Below, one piece after another: positions 42,607 through 52,012 of a DNA stretch of 64,000 nucleotides. The number at the start of each line of letters is the position of its first letter. Position 1 is the first letter of the stretch. The stretch covers positions 15,873 through 79,872 of the forward strand of contig UPZA01000012.1 of assembly GCA_900538575.1 (NCBI GenBank). The letters run 5' to 3'. Below the pieces are notes generated by a model, which worked only from the letters and a program-made list of their open reading frames with translations, did no database searches and had not been told where the DNA came from. Both the position numbers and the translations under genes were made by a program. The stretch comes from an uncultured Ruminococcus sp. GTDB lineage: Bacteria; Bacillota; Clostridia; Oscillospirales; Ruminococcaceae.

Positions 42607-43232
42607 TGTATTTAAAAATAAAAAGAAGTTTTGATATTTTATTTTCTTTTATCATGATTTTGCTTCTTTTGCCTGTTTTATTTGTTATTTCAGTTGTAAT
42701 TAAATTTGAATGTCCAAATTGCGGAATAATATTCAGGCAAAAAAGATATGGAAAAAATTCTGAAGCGTTTGTAATTTATAAATTTCGAACGATGAAAAAA
42801 GACGCTCCAAATATATCTGCTTGTGAAATGGTAATCAATCAGGATAAATATATAACAAAATTTGGGAAGTTTCTGAGAAAAACAAGCTTGGACGAGCTGC
42901 CGCAGTTATTCAATATTTTAAAAGGCGATATGAGCATTATCGGTCCAAGGCCTGTTATTTTAGCAGAGGAATATCTTCAAAATCTGAGAAAGCAAAACGG
43001 CTCCGACAATATACTTCCAGGGTTGACGGGTCTTGCACAGGTAAACGGAAGAAATTCTTTATCAGATGATGAAAAAGCAGAATTTGACGCTGAGTATTAT
43101 TATAAAATCTGTTTTTGGCTTGATGTGAAAATTTTTTGGGGGACCTTATATAAAGTTTTGAAGCATGACGATATAGATTGCATTAATAAAGAAACGAAAA
43201 AAGAGGGAAGAGAAAAAGTTAAGGTTGGGTGA
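42603..43232 (+). CDS. Initiating sugar-phosphate transferase (WcaJ/PglC-like)
   Basis: A 209-residue monotopic phosphoglycosyl transferase: an N-terminal membrane helix (ILFSFIMILLLLPVLFVISVVI cut at about residue 32), the KRYGKNSEAFVIYKFRTM motif, KTSLDELPQLFNILKGDMSIIGPRP and the LPGLTGLAQVNGRN motif. It puts the first sugar phosphate on undecaprenyl phosphate and so commits the lipid-linked repeat unit. It has PglC size without the extra WbaP membrane domain. ATGATG overlaps the phosphatase stop. Confidence 0.95.
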   Translation: MMYLKIKRSFDILFSFIMILLLLPVLFVISVVIKFECPNCGIIFRQKRYGKNSEAFVIYKFRTMKKDAPNISACEMVINQDKYITKFGKFLRKTSLDELPQLFNILKGDMSIIGPRPVILAEEYLQNLRKQNGSDNILPGLTGLAQVNGRNSLSDDEKAEFDAEYYYKICFWLDVKIFWGTLYKVLKHDDIDCINKETKKEGREKVKVG

Positions 43233-43241
43233 GAACGAAGA

Positions 43242-44057
43242 ATGAATTATAGCGTGTTGATGTCAGTTTATGATAAAGAAAAACCGGAATATCTGAAGCA
43301 AAGCATAGAGAGCATGCTTAATCAAACTGTTAAACCTGAACAATTTGTAGTAGTTGAGGACGGCGCTTTAAATAAATCATTATCTGATATTATTGATAAA
43401 TACAAGGCGGATTTTAACGAGCTGTTTACCATCGTCAAGCTGCAAGTAAACGGCGGCTTGGGAAATGCCCTGAATCAAGGATTAAAGGCCTGCCGTAATG
43501 AACTGGTTGCCCGCATGGATTCTGACGACATTTCTTTGCCAAGGCGTTGCGAAAAGGAACTGAAATTATTTCTTGATAATCCTGAGCTATCAATTGTGGG
43601 AACAAATATTGAAGAATTCTGGGATAATCCAAATGAAATAAAATGTTCCCGTATTGTGCCGTCGTCATATGAGGAGATAAAGAAAAATATTGGAAGAATT
43701 CAGCCGTTTAATCATCCTACTGTTATGTATAAAAGGTCTGAGGTATTAAAATGCGGCGGTTATCCTACAACAAGAAGAAATGAGGATAGAAAATTGTTTT
43801 CTGTAATGATTATGAATAATTGTAAAGCAGAAAACATAAATGAATCGCTTTTATTATATAGATCAGATAAAAATAATTATAAACGCAGAAAGTCATGGAG
43901 AAACTGCATAGGGTGCATTAAAGTTTCATATAGCTTATGGAGAAAAAATTTGTGTCGGTTTAGTGACTTTATTTATGTATTAGTCGGACAAATATTTTTA
44001 TTTATTTTACCATTATTTTTAATGAAATTAGTGTCGGATAAATTATTAAGAAGATAG
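43242..44057 (+). CDS. GT2 glycosyltransferase
   Basis: A 271-residue family 2 transferase (YSVLMSVYDKEKPEYLKQSI, VVVEDGALN, the ARMDSDDIS metal-binding motif, and RNEDRKLFSVM near residue 190). A C-terminal hydrophobic stretch (residues 240-262) probably ties it to the membrane. It resembles AmsE-type galactosyltransferases in motif order, but the sugar cannot be assigned. Ten bases separate it from the priming transferase. Confidence 0.9.
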   Translation: MNYSVLMSVYDKEKPEYLKQSIESMLNQTVKPEQFVVVEDGALNKSLSDIIDKYKADFNELFTIVKLQVNGGLGNALNQGLKACRNELVARMDSDDISLPRRCEKELKLFLDNPELSIVGTNIEEFWDNPNEIKCSRIVPSSYEEIKKNIGRIQPFNHPTVMYKRSEVLKCGGYPTTRRNEDRKLFSVMIMNNCKAENINESLLLYRSDKNNYKRRKSWRNCIGCIKVSYSLWRKNLCRFSDFIYVLVGQIFLFILPLFLMKLVSDKLLRR

Positions 44058-44074
44058 ATTTAAATGGAGCCGAG

Positions 44075-45178
44075 ATGAAAATATTATTTTTAATTCCAAG
44101 AATGAATAATGGCGGAGCAGAACGTGTTATCGCTTATCTTGCAAATGAATTTTCAAAAAACAACAGCGTAAAAATACTTACCCTCGTTGGAAATAAATCA
44201 TTTTATGAGCTTAATAGCAACGTGAAATTTGAAAGTCTGAATTGTGTAATTAATAGAAAAAATAAAATAACGAGAAATTATTCGATGGTGAAAAATTTTA
44301 TTGAAGCTTTGCGTTTTATTTCAAAAAAAGTAAATGAATTTAAGCCTGATGTTGTTATTTCATTTTTGTTTGAAACAAATTTAATTGTATATTTACTTAA
44401 AGTATTTGGAAAATTAAAAAGTATAAAATGGATTAGCTCTGAAAGATGTGATCCGAAAAAAGGAAATTTGTTAGTCAGGAAATTAACGAATATTATTTTT
44501 ATGAAAACCGATTTGCTTGTTTGTCAAAGCAAAGCTGTCTTAAATTACTATAACAGGATTAAAAATAAAATCGTTATAAGTAATCCTATTGATATATCGT
44601 TGATCCCCAAACCGATAACCGAAGGAAATACTTTGAAAATTTGTGCTGTCGGCAGACTTATGGCGCAAAAGAATTTCTCACTTTTAATAAATGCGTTTTA
44701 TTTGCTAAAACAGGAAGCAAATGAAAATGTAACACTTACAATTTATGGAGAAGGCGTTTTGAGAAACAGGCTTGAAAATCAAATTTGTTCTCTTAATCTT
44801 GAAAAATCAGTTTTTCTTCCGGGCAAAAGCAATGACGTTTTAAATGAAATAAAAGACAGCACAATATTTGTAATGTCTTCAGATTACGAGGGGTTTCCTA
44901 ACGCCTTGTTAGAAGCAATGGCTGTCGGACTGCCTGTTATTTCAACAGATTTTCCAACCGGTACCGCAAGAGAGCTGATACATAAAGAAAATGGAATAAT
45001 TGTTCCCTGCGGAGACAAAATTGCTTTGAAAAACGCCATGTTGGAGCTTTTGAATGATAAGGCGAAACGGGAAAAAATGAGAAAGAACAATCTTTATGTT
45101 CGAGATAAATATTCCGTTGAGAAGATTTGCAGGCAGTGGGAAGAAGCTATAGGGGTATTAGCTAATTTCAAGGAGTAA
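44075..45178 (+). CDS. GT4 glycosyltransferase
   Basis: A 367-residue GT-B enzyme. The start LFLIPRMNNGGAERVIAYLA with GGAER is typical of family 4, as are the C-terminal VGRLMAQKNFSLLI and MSSDYEGFPNALLEAMAVGLPVI (E-x7-E nucleotide-sugar motif). It adds a sugar with retention of configuration to the lipid-linked repeat unit. It is 17 bases after the GT2 gene. Donor and linkage are unknown. Confidence 0.93.
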   Translation: MKILFLIPRMNNGGAERVIAYLANEFSKNNSVKILTLVGNKSFYELNSNVKFESLNCVINRKNKITRNYSMVKNFIEALRFISKKVNEFKPDVVISFLFETNLIVYLLKVFGKLKSIKWISSERCDPKKGNLLVRKLTNIIFMKTDLLVCQSKAVLNYYNRIKNKIVISNPIDISLIPKPITEGNTLKICAVGRLMAQKNFSLLINAFYLLKQEANENVTLTIYGEGVLRNRLENQICSLNLEKSVFLPGKSNDVLNEIKDSTIFVMSSDYEGFPNALLEAMAVGLPVISTDFPTGTARELIHKENGIIVPCGDKIALKNAMLELLNDKAKREKMRKNNLYVRDKYSVEKICRQWEEAIGVLANFKE

Positions 45179-45187
45179 AGAAAAATT

Positions 45188-46285
45188 GTGATAATATATC
45201 TTGTTTTATTTTTTGGCTTAATATATTTATATATGTGTGAAAGATTAATTGAAGGTCGGCGCCAAATAAATGTATTCAATTATGACTGGAAATACTTTTA
45301 CACTATATCGTTTATTACAGCGCTTTGTATTTTATGTTTTATTGCGTCTTTCAGAGCAGATATAATAGGAGCTGACCACATTAACTATATATATGAATAT
45401 AAAAATATTAACAAAACGGGTAATGCGTATTTCAGTGAAAAAGGATATGTTTTACTTTGTCGGATAATTTCTGAATTAAGTCAATGCAATATAGCTGCAT
45501 TGAATTTTTCGGTTGCTGCCTTAACGCTTGCAGGATTTTATTGCTATATAAAGAAATATGTTGAACCGGATTATTATATTTTAGCATTAATAATTCTCGT
45601 TTTTAATCCGTATATGTTTATTCAAAGTACGTTTAATATTATGCGTCAAGGTTGTGCGATTGGAATACTATTGTTTTCTATTAAATATTTAAAAGATAGA
45701 AAATGGATACCGTTTTTAGCTATTGTTTTATTTTCCTCAATGTTTCATAAATCAACTATTTTCTTTGCCTTTTTGATTTTATTCAGAAAAGTAGATTTTA
45801 ATGAAAAGAAACATCTTTTTATTGCGATTATTTGTATAATTGGAAATTTAACCGGTATATGCAATTTGGTGTTTGAATTAACAAATAAGTTGTTTAGTTA
45901 TGGTTCTGTAGGAGTTGAAGCGGATGTTTCTTTGCTTAATAATATCTTGTATAAATCAGCCATATTTATAATAATTCTCTATTTGATTTTAAATTACAGT
46001 AAATTATTCAATGATGAAAATCAAAAATTCTTTATTGATATTTTGATTTTCAGTCTTTCGTTTTTGATTTTTGCCGTTCAAAATGACATAATGTATCGAG
46101 TATATATTGAATTGGCTTTTATAGCTATTCCAGGAACGGCGACATTATGCGTCAATACCAGGAAAAACAATAGGTTGATTGAAGTGGGAATTGTTATATA
46201 TTATTCTTTGTTTTTTATAGGCTATATATTAAGATGGTATTTAAATAAGGATATACATTATTATCCGTTTCAATTTCAATTTTAG
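45188..46285 (+). CDS. EpsG-family polysaccharide polymerase (Wzy-like)
   Basis: A 365-residue polytopic protein with about ten membrane segments and the EpsG-type motif FRADIIGADHINYIYEY after the second segment, then FNIMRQGCAIGILLFS. The GTG at 45188 is the likely start; an AGGAG lies 12 bases before it, somewhat far. It should join repeat units outside the membrane. Its base composition is lower in GC than the flanking transferases, common for Wzy-type genes. Confidence 0.85.
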   Translation: MIIYLVLFFGLIYLYMCERLIEGRRQINVFNYDWKYFYTISFITALCILCFIASFRADIIGADHINYIYEYKNINKTGNAYFSEKGYVLLCRIISELSQCNIAALNFSVAALTLAGFYCYIKKYVEPDYYILALIILVFNPYMFIQSTFNIMRQGCAIGILLFSIKYLKDRKWIPFLAIVLFSSMFHKSTIFFAFLILFRKVDFNEKKHLFIAIICIIGNLTGICNLVFELTNKLFSYGSVGVEADVSLLNNILYKSAIFIIILYLILNYSKLFNDENQKFFIDILIFSLSFLIFAVQNDIMYRVYIELAFIAIPGTATLCVNTRKNNRLIEVGIVIYYSLFFIGYILRWYLNKDIHYYPFQFQF

Positions 46286-46293
46286 GAGTTCAT

Positions 46294-47199
46294 ATGGTGA
46301 ATAAGATAATAGAAAAAATAACTGATCCATATAGTTTGATATCTTCTCTCGGAGTAAGAGGTCTGTTTAATTGGATGAGCGATGAGAAATATTTGAAAAT
46401 GCTATGGAGATTAAAATTTCATAAATCCTTGAACCTGGACAACCCACAGACTTTTAATGAAAAACTTCAATGGCTTAAAATACATGACAGGAAGCCGATT
46501 TACACGACAATGGCGGACAAGTACGCGGTAAAAAAGTATGTTGCAGATAAAATCGGTGGGAAGTACATAATTCCAACTCTCGGCGTATGGGAAAGTTTTG
46601 AAGATATTAACTTTGACATATTACCGAATCAGTTTGTTTTAAAATGTACGCACGACAGCGGAGGTATTATTATTGTTAAAGATAAAAATAACTTTGATAA
46701 GAAGTCGGCAAGAAAGCTGCTCGAACGAAACTTAATACGTAATTTTTACTATTGCGGACGTGAATGGCCTTATAAAAACGTTCCTCCGAGAATCATTGCG
46801 GAAAAATATATGGAGGATTCACAGGATAAGGAACTTAGGGATTATAAATTTGACTGCTTTGACGGCAAAGTTCATGCTTTGCTTTTGGTTACAAATAGAC
46901 ATGGCAAAGGGAAAATGTATTTCGATTACTTCGATTCGGAATTTTCTCATTTGAATTTAACTAATCATTGGCATTCAAACGCACCGGTTACGCCCCGCAA
47001 ACCTTATTCGTTTGATACGATGATAGAGTTAGCGAAAATATTGTCAACAGGGATTCCGCATGTTAGAGTTGATTTTTATGAAATGAACGGAAGGGTTTAT
47101 TTTGGTGAAATGACATTCTATGATAACAGCGGCTTTTTGAAAATACATCCTGATGATTGGGAAATCGAATGGGGCAATTTAATTAGACTTCCTCAATAA
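46294..47199 (+). CDS. TupA-like ATP-grasp protein
   Basis: A 301-residue protein of the capsule-associated ATP-grasp group: NPQTFNEKLQWLKIHDRKP start, MADKYAVKKYVADKIG, FVLKCTHDSGG and FGEMTFYDNSGF. Relatives are annotated as glycosyltransferase-like or teichuronopeptide TupA enzymes and may ligate an amino acid or another acid to a uronic acid of the polymer. That fits the UDP-GlcA and UDP-GalA genes in this operon. The ligation substrate is inferred. Confidence 0.85.
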   Translation: MVNKIIEKITDPYSLISSLGVRGLFNWMSDEKYLKMLWRLKFHKSLNLDNPQTFNEKLQWLKIHDRKPIYTTMADKYAVKKYVADKIGGKYIIPTLGVWESFEDINFDILPNQFVLKCTHDSGGIIIVKDKNNFDKKSARKLLERNLIRNFYYCGREWPYKNVPPRIIAEKYMEDSQDKELRDYKFDCFDGKVHALLLVTNRHGKGKMYFDYFDSEFSHLNLTNHWHSNAPVTPRKPYSFDTMIELAKILSTGIPHVRVDFYEMNGRVYFGEMTFYDNSGFLKIHPDDWEIEWGNLIRLPQ

Positions 47200-47213
47200 A
47201 ACGGAGATTAAAA

Positions 47214-48710
47214 ATGAATCGGAAAAAGAAGCTCATGCTGAACACAATTTCGTCACTTATATTTCTATTTACAAATTTCATATGTGCGTTTATCCTGCAA
47301 AAATTCATATTAAAAACATACGGCTCCGAGGTAAATGGACTTGTTGAATCAATAACCCAGTTTCTTGGCGCTGTTACGCTACTGGATATGGGCGTTGGCG
47401 CTGTTGTACAGTCGTCGTTATATAAGCCTCTTGCGGAAAACGACAGTAAGATGATAAGCCGGATATTTGTTTCGGCAGGAAAATTCTTCAGAAAAATAGC
47501 TTTGATACTACTGATATATGTTATAGCCTTGATGTGTTTCTATCCTTTTTCAGTAAATAAAAGCTTTGGAATATTATATACGGTGTTGTTAATCGGGTCT
47601 ATGTGTGTTAGTTCATTCGCACAATATTATTTCGGAGTTGTAAACGGTTTGCTTTTAACAGCAGATCAAAAAGGCTATATTCAATATACTTCTAAATCGG
47701 TTACGCTTGTTATTAACACATTAGCATGTGTAGTGTTAATTCAGTTAGGCTGTTCTATTCATATTGTTAAATTGACCACTTCTTTGATTTTTCTATTAAG
47801 ACCAACTTATTTGCAGCGGTATGTAAAGAAACATTACAGTATAGATAGAAAAATAACCTATTCCGAAGAACCTATTAAACAGAAATGGAATGGAATGGCT
47901 CAGCATTTTGCTTCGTTTGTTTTAACCGGAACAGATAGCATTGTACTGACACTTTTCTCTTCACTTTCAAATGTCTCTGTTTATTCAGTTTATAATATGG
48001 TGTGCATTGGTATGAAGAATATCGTTATATCATTTACTAATGGAATGCAATCTTTAATCGGCGAAATGCTTGCAAAAAAAGAAATGGATAAATTAAAAAA
48101 ATTCTTTGATTATATTGAATGGTTAATACATACGGTTACAGCTTTGGTTTTTGGGTGCACAGGAATTTTACTTTTGAATTTTATTCGTGTATATACAAAA
48201 GGAATAACTGATATAAATTATATTCATCCATTATTTGCAGTATTAATTACAGCAGCCAATGCGGGACATTGTTTCAGACTCCCGTATAATATTATTATAC
48301 TTGCCGCCGGACATTATAAACAGACTCAAAGTAACTATATTATAGCAATGATTATGAATATTTTTATTTCCGTTGTAACAGTAAATTTTTTCGGCTTGGT
48401 CGGCGTGGCGGCCGGAACATTGGCGGCAATGACGTATCAAACCGTATGGATGGCCCGGTATAATTCAAAGCATATACTTCATATTGATTTTAAATCATTC
48501 TTAAAACATATAGCTATTGATATGATAAGCGTTGTGATTTCTGTCATAATAACGTTTAAAATTCCAATGCTGTCGGTTTCTTACCTATCGTTTTTTATAT
48601 TGGCCTTTGAGGTTTTGATTTGCTGGATAGCAGTGTCTTTAATAATAAACTATATATTTTATAAAGAATATATAATAAGAATATTTGAAAAAGCAAAGAG
48701 GAGAAGCTGA
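47214..48710 (+). CDS. Wzx-type repeat-unit flippase (MVF/PST family)
   Basis: A 498-residue protein with 12 to 14 membrane segments, starting TISSLIFLFTNFICAFILQKFI and showing YGSEVNGLVESITQFLG after the first segment, as in oligosaccharide flippases of Firmicutes. It should move the undecaprenyl-linked unit across the membrane for the EpsG-type polymerase. It starts 14 bases after the ATP-grasp gene. Confidence 0.9.
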   Translation: MNRKKKLMLNTISSLIFLFTNFICAFILQKFILKTYGSEVNGLVESITQFLGAVTLLDMGVGAVVQSSLYKPLAENDSKMISRIFVSAGKFFRKIALILLIYVIALMCFYPFSVNKSFGILYTVLLIGSMCVSSFAQYYFGVVNGLLLTADQKGYIQYTSKSVTLVINTLACVVLIQLGCSIHIVKLTTSLIFLLRPTYLQRYVKKHYSIDRKITYSEEPIKQKWNGMAQHFASFVLTGTDSIVLTLFSSLSNVSVYSVYNMVCIGMKNIVISFTNGMQSLIGEMLAKKEMDKLKKFFDYIEWLIHTVTALVFGCTGILLLNFIRVYTKGITDINYIHPLFAVLITAANAGHCFRLPYNIIILAAGHYKQTQSNYIIAMIMNIFISVVTVNFFGLVGVAAGTLAAMTYQTVWMARYNSKHILHIDFKSFLKHIAIDMISVVISVIITFKIPMLSVSYLSFFILAFEVLICWIAVSLIINYIFYKEYIIRIFEKAKRRS

Positions 48711-48712
48711 TT

Positions 48713-49792
48713 ATGAATGTAAATCTTAATACTAAAGCTGTTCTTGTCACCGGATCTTCCGGTTTCATAGGGGCTAATCTTGTGATTAATCTTTTAAAAA
48801 GCTATGAAAACCTACGGATTATCGGTATTGACAATATGAATGATTATTATGACGTATCCTTAAAAGAATATCGGTTAAAGCAAATTGACAAATGTTCGAA
48901 TGGAAGATATAAATTCATAAGAGGCGATATTGCGGATAAAAATCTTATTAACACAGTATTTGAGCAATATAGACCTCAGATTGTTGTAAACTTCGCAGCG
49001 CAGGCAGGGGTGCGCTACTCAATAACAAATCCTGATTCTTACATACAGTCGAATTTAATCGGATTCTATAATATTCTTGAAGCCTGCCGGCATTATCCCG
49101 TCGAGCATCTTGTTTATGCAAGCTCGTCAAGTGTTTACGGCGGAAACAAGAAAATACCGTTTTCAACCAATGATAAAGTGGACAACCCTGTTTCGCTATA
49201 TGCGGCGACAAAAAAATCTGATGAGCTTATGACGCATTGCTATTCTAAGCTGTATAATATTCCGGCGACAGGTTTGCGTTTCTTTACAGTTTACGGACCG
49301 ATGGGACGTCCTGATATGGCATACTTCAGCTTTACAAACAAGCTGAGGAACAATGAAGCAATAGAAATTTTCAATTACGGAAATTGTATGCGCGACTTTA
49401 CATATATAGACGATATTGTGGAAGGCGTTAAGAGCGTAATGCAGTCTCCGCCGGAAAAGAAGAACGGCGAGGATAATTTGCCGATACCTCCGTATAAGCT
49501 TTACAACATAGGAAACGGCAGCCCTGAGAATTTGCTTGACTTTGTTCAAATTCTTTCTCAAGAGCTTGTCAGGGCGAAGGTTTTGCCTGAGGATTATAAT
49601 TTTGAAGCGCACAAAAGGCTTGTACCGATGCAGCCGGGAGACGTTCCTGTAACATATGCCGATACAGCTATGCTGGAACGTGATTTCGGGTTTAAGCCGA
49701 ATACGAGTCTGCGCGAGGGACTTAGAAAATTTGCGGAATGGTATAAAATATATTATCAGGCGTTTTGCAGGAATGAGGAGCAATTAAAATAA
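48713..49792 (+). CDS. UDP-glucuronate 4-epimerase-like NAD-dependent epimerase
   Basis: A 359-residue short-chain dehydrogenase of the extended type: VTGSSGFIGANL, the S/Y-x3-K site as YAATKKSDELM with ASSSSVYGGNKKIPF before it, and FRFFTVYGPMGRPDMA-type sequence (LRFFTVYGPMGRPD). That last motif marks GalA/GlcA epimerases. With the next gene it would make UDP-GalA from UDP-Glc by way of UDP-GlcA. GAGGAGAAG lies at the end of the flippase gene. Confidence 0.9.
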   Translation: MNVNLNTKAVLVTGSSGFIGANLVINLLKSYENLRIIGIDNMNDYYDVSLKEYRLKQIDKCSNGRYKFIRGDIADKNLINTVFEQYRPQIVVNFAAQAGVRYSITNPDSYIQSNLIGFYNILEACRHYPVEHLVYASSSSVYGGNKKIPFSTNDKVDNPVSLYAATKKSDELMTHCYSKLYNIPATGLRFFTVYGPMGRPDMAYFSFTNKLRNNEAIEIFNYGNCMRDFTYIDDIVEGVKSVMQSPPEKKNGEDNLPIPPYKLYNIGNGSPENLLDFVQILSQELVRAKVLPEDYNFEAHKRLVPMQPGDVPVTYADTAMLERDFGFKPNTSLREGLRKFAEWYKIYYQAFCRNEEQLK

Positions 49793-49835
49793 AGGATTAA
49801 AAAAACCGTTATATAAATTAAAGGAGATATTATAT

Positions 49836-51068
49836 ATGAAGATAGCAGTTGCCGGGATGGGATATGTCGGACTTTCACTTGCCGTACTTCTTGCACAGCA
49901 TAATCATGTCACCGCAGTAGATATTGAACCTGAAAAGATTGAGAAAATCAATAATAGGATTTCTCCAATTCAGGACGATTTCATAAAAAAATATCTGACT
50001 GAAAAGCAATTAAATCTGAAAGCAACCATTGACGGCGAATCCGCGTATAAAGACGCTGATTTTGTAATAATTGCAGCGCCCACTAACTATGACGGAAAGA
50101 AAAATTTCTTTGATACATCGGCTGTCGAAGAGGTTATTGAGCTTGCGCTGAAAGCTAATCCGAATACAATAATAGTTATCAGATCTACAATTCCAGTTGG
50201 ATATACAAAGGCTGTCAGAGAAAAGTATAAAGCTTCAAATATTATTTTCAGTCCGGAATTTTTACGTGAATCCAAAGCGCTGTATGACAATTTGTATCCG
50301 TCAAGGATTATTGTAGGAATAGATTTGAGCGACAGAAGGCTTGCTGAATCGGCGCATATTTTTGCAGGTCTTTTACAGGAGGGAGCAATTAAAAAAAATA
50401 TTGACACTATTTTTATGGAGTTTACAGAAGCGGAAGCGGTTAAGCTTTTTGCTAATACATATCTTGCGCTTCGTGTCAGCTTTTTTAATGAGCTTGATAC
50501 CTATGCCGAAATGAAAGGCTTGGACGCAAAGGCAATCATCAACGGCGTATGCCTTGATCCTAGAATAGGAACGCATTATAATAATCCGTCTTTTGGCTAC
50601 GGAGGTTACTGTCTTCCGAAGGATACTAAACAGCTTCTTGCTAATTATGCTGATGTTCCGGAAAATTTGATTGAGGCTATTGTTGAATCTAATCGCACAC
50701 GTAAGGACTTCATTGCAGATCGTATACTTGAGATAACCGGCTATTATTCGTCAAATAGTAATTTTAATATCAACAGTGAAAAGAGAGTTGTAATAGGAGT
50801 GTATAGACTTACGATGAAATCTAACAGCGATAATTTTCGTCAAAGCTCTATTCAAGGCGTTATGAAACGTATAAAGGCAAAAGGAGCAACGGTTATTATA
50901 TATGAGCCTGCACTCAAAAATAATTCTACTTTTTTCGGCTCGGTTGTTGTAAATGATTTTGATGAATTTAAAAAACAGTCAAATGCAATTTTAGCAAACC
51001 GTTATGACAGCAGTCTTGATGATGTAATAGAAAAGGTTTATACAAGGGATATTTTTAAAAGGGATTAA
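49836..51068 (+). CDS. ugd: UDP-glucose 6-dehydrogenase
   Basis: A 410-residue enzyme with the NAD motif AGMGYVGLSLA, IRSTIPVGYT, FSPEFLRESKAL, and the catalytic cysteine in FGYGGYCLPKDTKQL. It oxidises UDP-Glc twice to UDP-GlcA. AAGGAGA precedes the ATG. It is the last gene of the capsule operon; the terminator follows 111 bases downstream. Together with the epimerase it shows that the polymer contains uronic acid. Confidence 0.95.
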   Translation: MKIAVAGMGYVGLSLAVLLAQHNHVTAVDIEPEKIEKINNRISPIQDDFIKKYLTEKQLNLKATIDGESAYKDADFVIIAAPTNYDGKKNFFDTSAVEEVIELALKANPNTIIVIRSTIPVGYTKAVREKYKASNIIFSPEFLRESKALYDNLYPSRIIVGIDLSDRRLAESAHIFAGLLQEGAIKKNIDTIFMEFTEAEAVKLFANTYLALRVSFFNELDTYAEMKGLDAKAIINGVCLDPRIGTHYNNPSFGYGGYCLPKDTKQLLANYADVPENLIEAIVESNRTRKDFIADRILEITGYYSSNSNFNINSEKRVVIGVYRLTMKSNSDNFRQSSIQGVMKRIKAKGATVIIYEPALKNNSTFFGSVVVNDFDEFKKQSNAILANRYDSSLDDVIEKVYTRDIFKRD

Positions 51069-51178
51069 TATTTGAAAGGTAAAATGACTTGGCTCATAGG
51101 CTGTTTACGGCATTAAGTACAGTATCATTAAGCTTCCAAGCGGCTGTAAACGATGCTTTTTTATTTAAAAATATTTTT

Positions 51179-51212
51179 AAGAATCGAGATTTTAATTCTC
51201 GGTTCTTTATTT
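51179..51212 (+). terminator. Terminator of the capsule operon
   Basis: AAGAATCGAGA and TCTCGGTTCTT pair (one G-U) around a 7-base loop, followed by a T-rich run. A weaker imperfect stem with GTTTAC/GTAAAC halves lies just upstream at about 51102-51160. Confidence 0.75.
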
Positions 51213-51299
51213 TTTTACTATCTGCTTGGGATAATTTTATCCGTGTGTACAATATATTCAGAGCCTAAGTATTAACGGAATTATTATTTATTGATTTTT

Positions 51300-51328
51300 G
51301 GCATTCAGGGCGATATTTTAGCATTCGG
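51300..51328 (+). promoter_or_regulatory. Direct repeat, LytTR-regulator-like site
   Basis: GGCATTCAG at 51300-51308 and AGCATTCGG at 51320-51328 repeat with a 20-base period, about two helical turns. They end 10 bases before the -35. Pairs of 9-base direct repeats with an 11-12 base spacer at this place are how LytTR-family response regulators (ComE, BlpR, PlnC, VirR types) activate bacteriocin or toxin promoters. No regulator gene lies in the window. Confidence 0.5.
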
Positions 51329-51338
51329 GACAAATGCC

Positions 51339-51367
51339 TTGAATTTATTGACATATTAAGATATAAT
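51339..51367 (+). promoter_or_regulatory. Promoter of the small secreted protein operon
   Basis: TTGAAT (51339-51344) and a perfect TATAAT (51362-51367) are 17 bases apart. A TTGACA at 51348 is too close to this -10 and too far (19) from any other. About 170 bases of AT-rich leader follow; nothing else is seen in the 470-base gap 51069-51538. Confidence 0.6.
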
Positions 51368-51538
51368 TAAAATAGATATATTAATTTGCGACATTTAAGT
51401 TGTATTTTGTAAATTTTGATATTATAGATACAGAAATACATTATATTTATTGTTGTATTAGTTGGATTTCAATACTATCGCGCGGAGTATTAAAAATTCA
51501 ATTATTACATAAATTTTTAAAAAAGGAGATCTTTCCGA

Positions 51539-51922
51539 ATGAAAAAAACAAAAAAAATTTTAGCGGGTTTAATGGCTGCGGCTTCTCTTGTCGTTGGAAT
51601 TTCAGGAATGAGCGCAAGCGCATACACGCCACAAAAAAACTGGAACATACTGGTTACACCAGAAGCTCCGGATAATCCGGGTCAACATCGAACGTATACT
51701 TGCACCATAGATAAGTTCGGCGGCGGCTATCAGACCTATTGTTCCAGCATTAGCGGTTCAAATGATCGCTCTGTAAAAGTAACTCCCAGTGGAATAAACA
51801 TTACAACAACAGGATATTCAAGAGTTGTCTATACTACTAGTAGCAACCTCAGCATTACATTTACATTTACTGGTGTGGGCAATAAAATTGTTGCAAATGG
51901 CACTATAGGCTACAATCTTTAA
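51539..51922 (+). CDS. Small secreted protein of unknown family, bacteriocin-like context
   Basis: A 127-residue precursor: a Sec signal peptide (MKKTKKILAGLMAAASLVVG, cleavage after SASA at A28) and a mature chain of about 99 residues. The mature part is rich in Ser, Thr, Tyr and Gly, has two cysteines (C55 and C68) that could form a disulfide, and ends in beta-strand-like sequence (SNLSITFTFTGVGNKIVAN). AAGGAGAT precedes the ATG. I do not recognise a family; it lacks the conserved residues of lactococcin 972. The regulated-looking promoter and the downstream lipoprotein plus ABC genes suggest an exported bacteriocin or signal. That is inference. Confidence 0.75.
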   Translation: MKKTKKILAGLMAAASLVVGISGMSASAYTPQKNWNILVTPEAPDNPGQHRTYTCTIDKFGGGYQTYCSSISGSNDRSVKVTPSGINITTTGYSRVVYTTSSNLSITFTFTGVGNKIVANGTIGYNL

Positions 51923-51956
51923 ACCATAGGCTATTCTCATTACATTAAAATTAATA

Positions 51957-51992
51957 TTTTCATAAGAGAGCTTTATAGCTCTCTTATGAAAA
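51957..51992 (+). promoter_or_regulatory. Strong hairpin between the secreted protein and its downstream genes
   Basis: TTTTCATAAGAGAGC and its exact complement form a 15-base stem with a 6-base loop. There is no T run after it, so it may be an attenuating or RNA-processing hairpin that gives more of the secreted protein mRNA than of the following transport genes. It lies 21 bases before the lipoprotein start. Confidence 0.6.
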
Positions 51993-52012
51993 AGATATTC
52001 GGAGGGTTTTCT

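Noticed and set aside
49196..49783. A 195-codon minus-strand frame
   Set aside because: It lies wholly opposite the UDP-glucuronate epimerase gene and has no protein-like motif or ribosome site.
51539..51922. Lactococcin 972-family bacteriocin
   Set aside because: Size and signal peptide fit, but the aromatic/Gly pattern of that family is missing, and its usual immunity protein (one large membrane protein plus ATPase) is not what follows.
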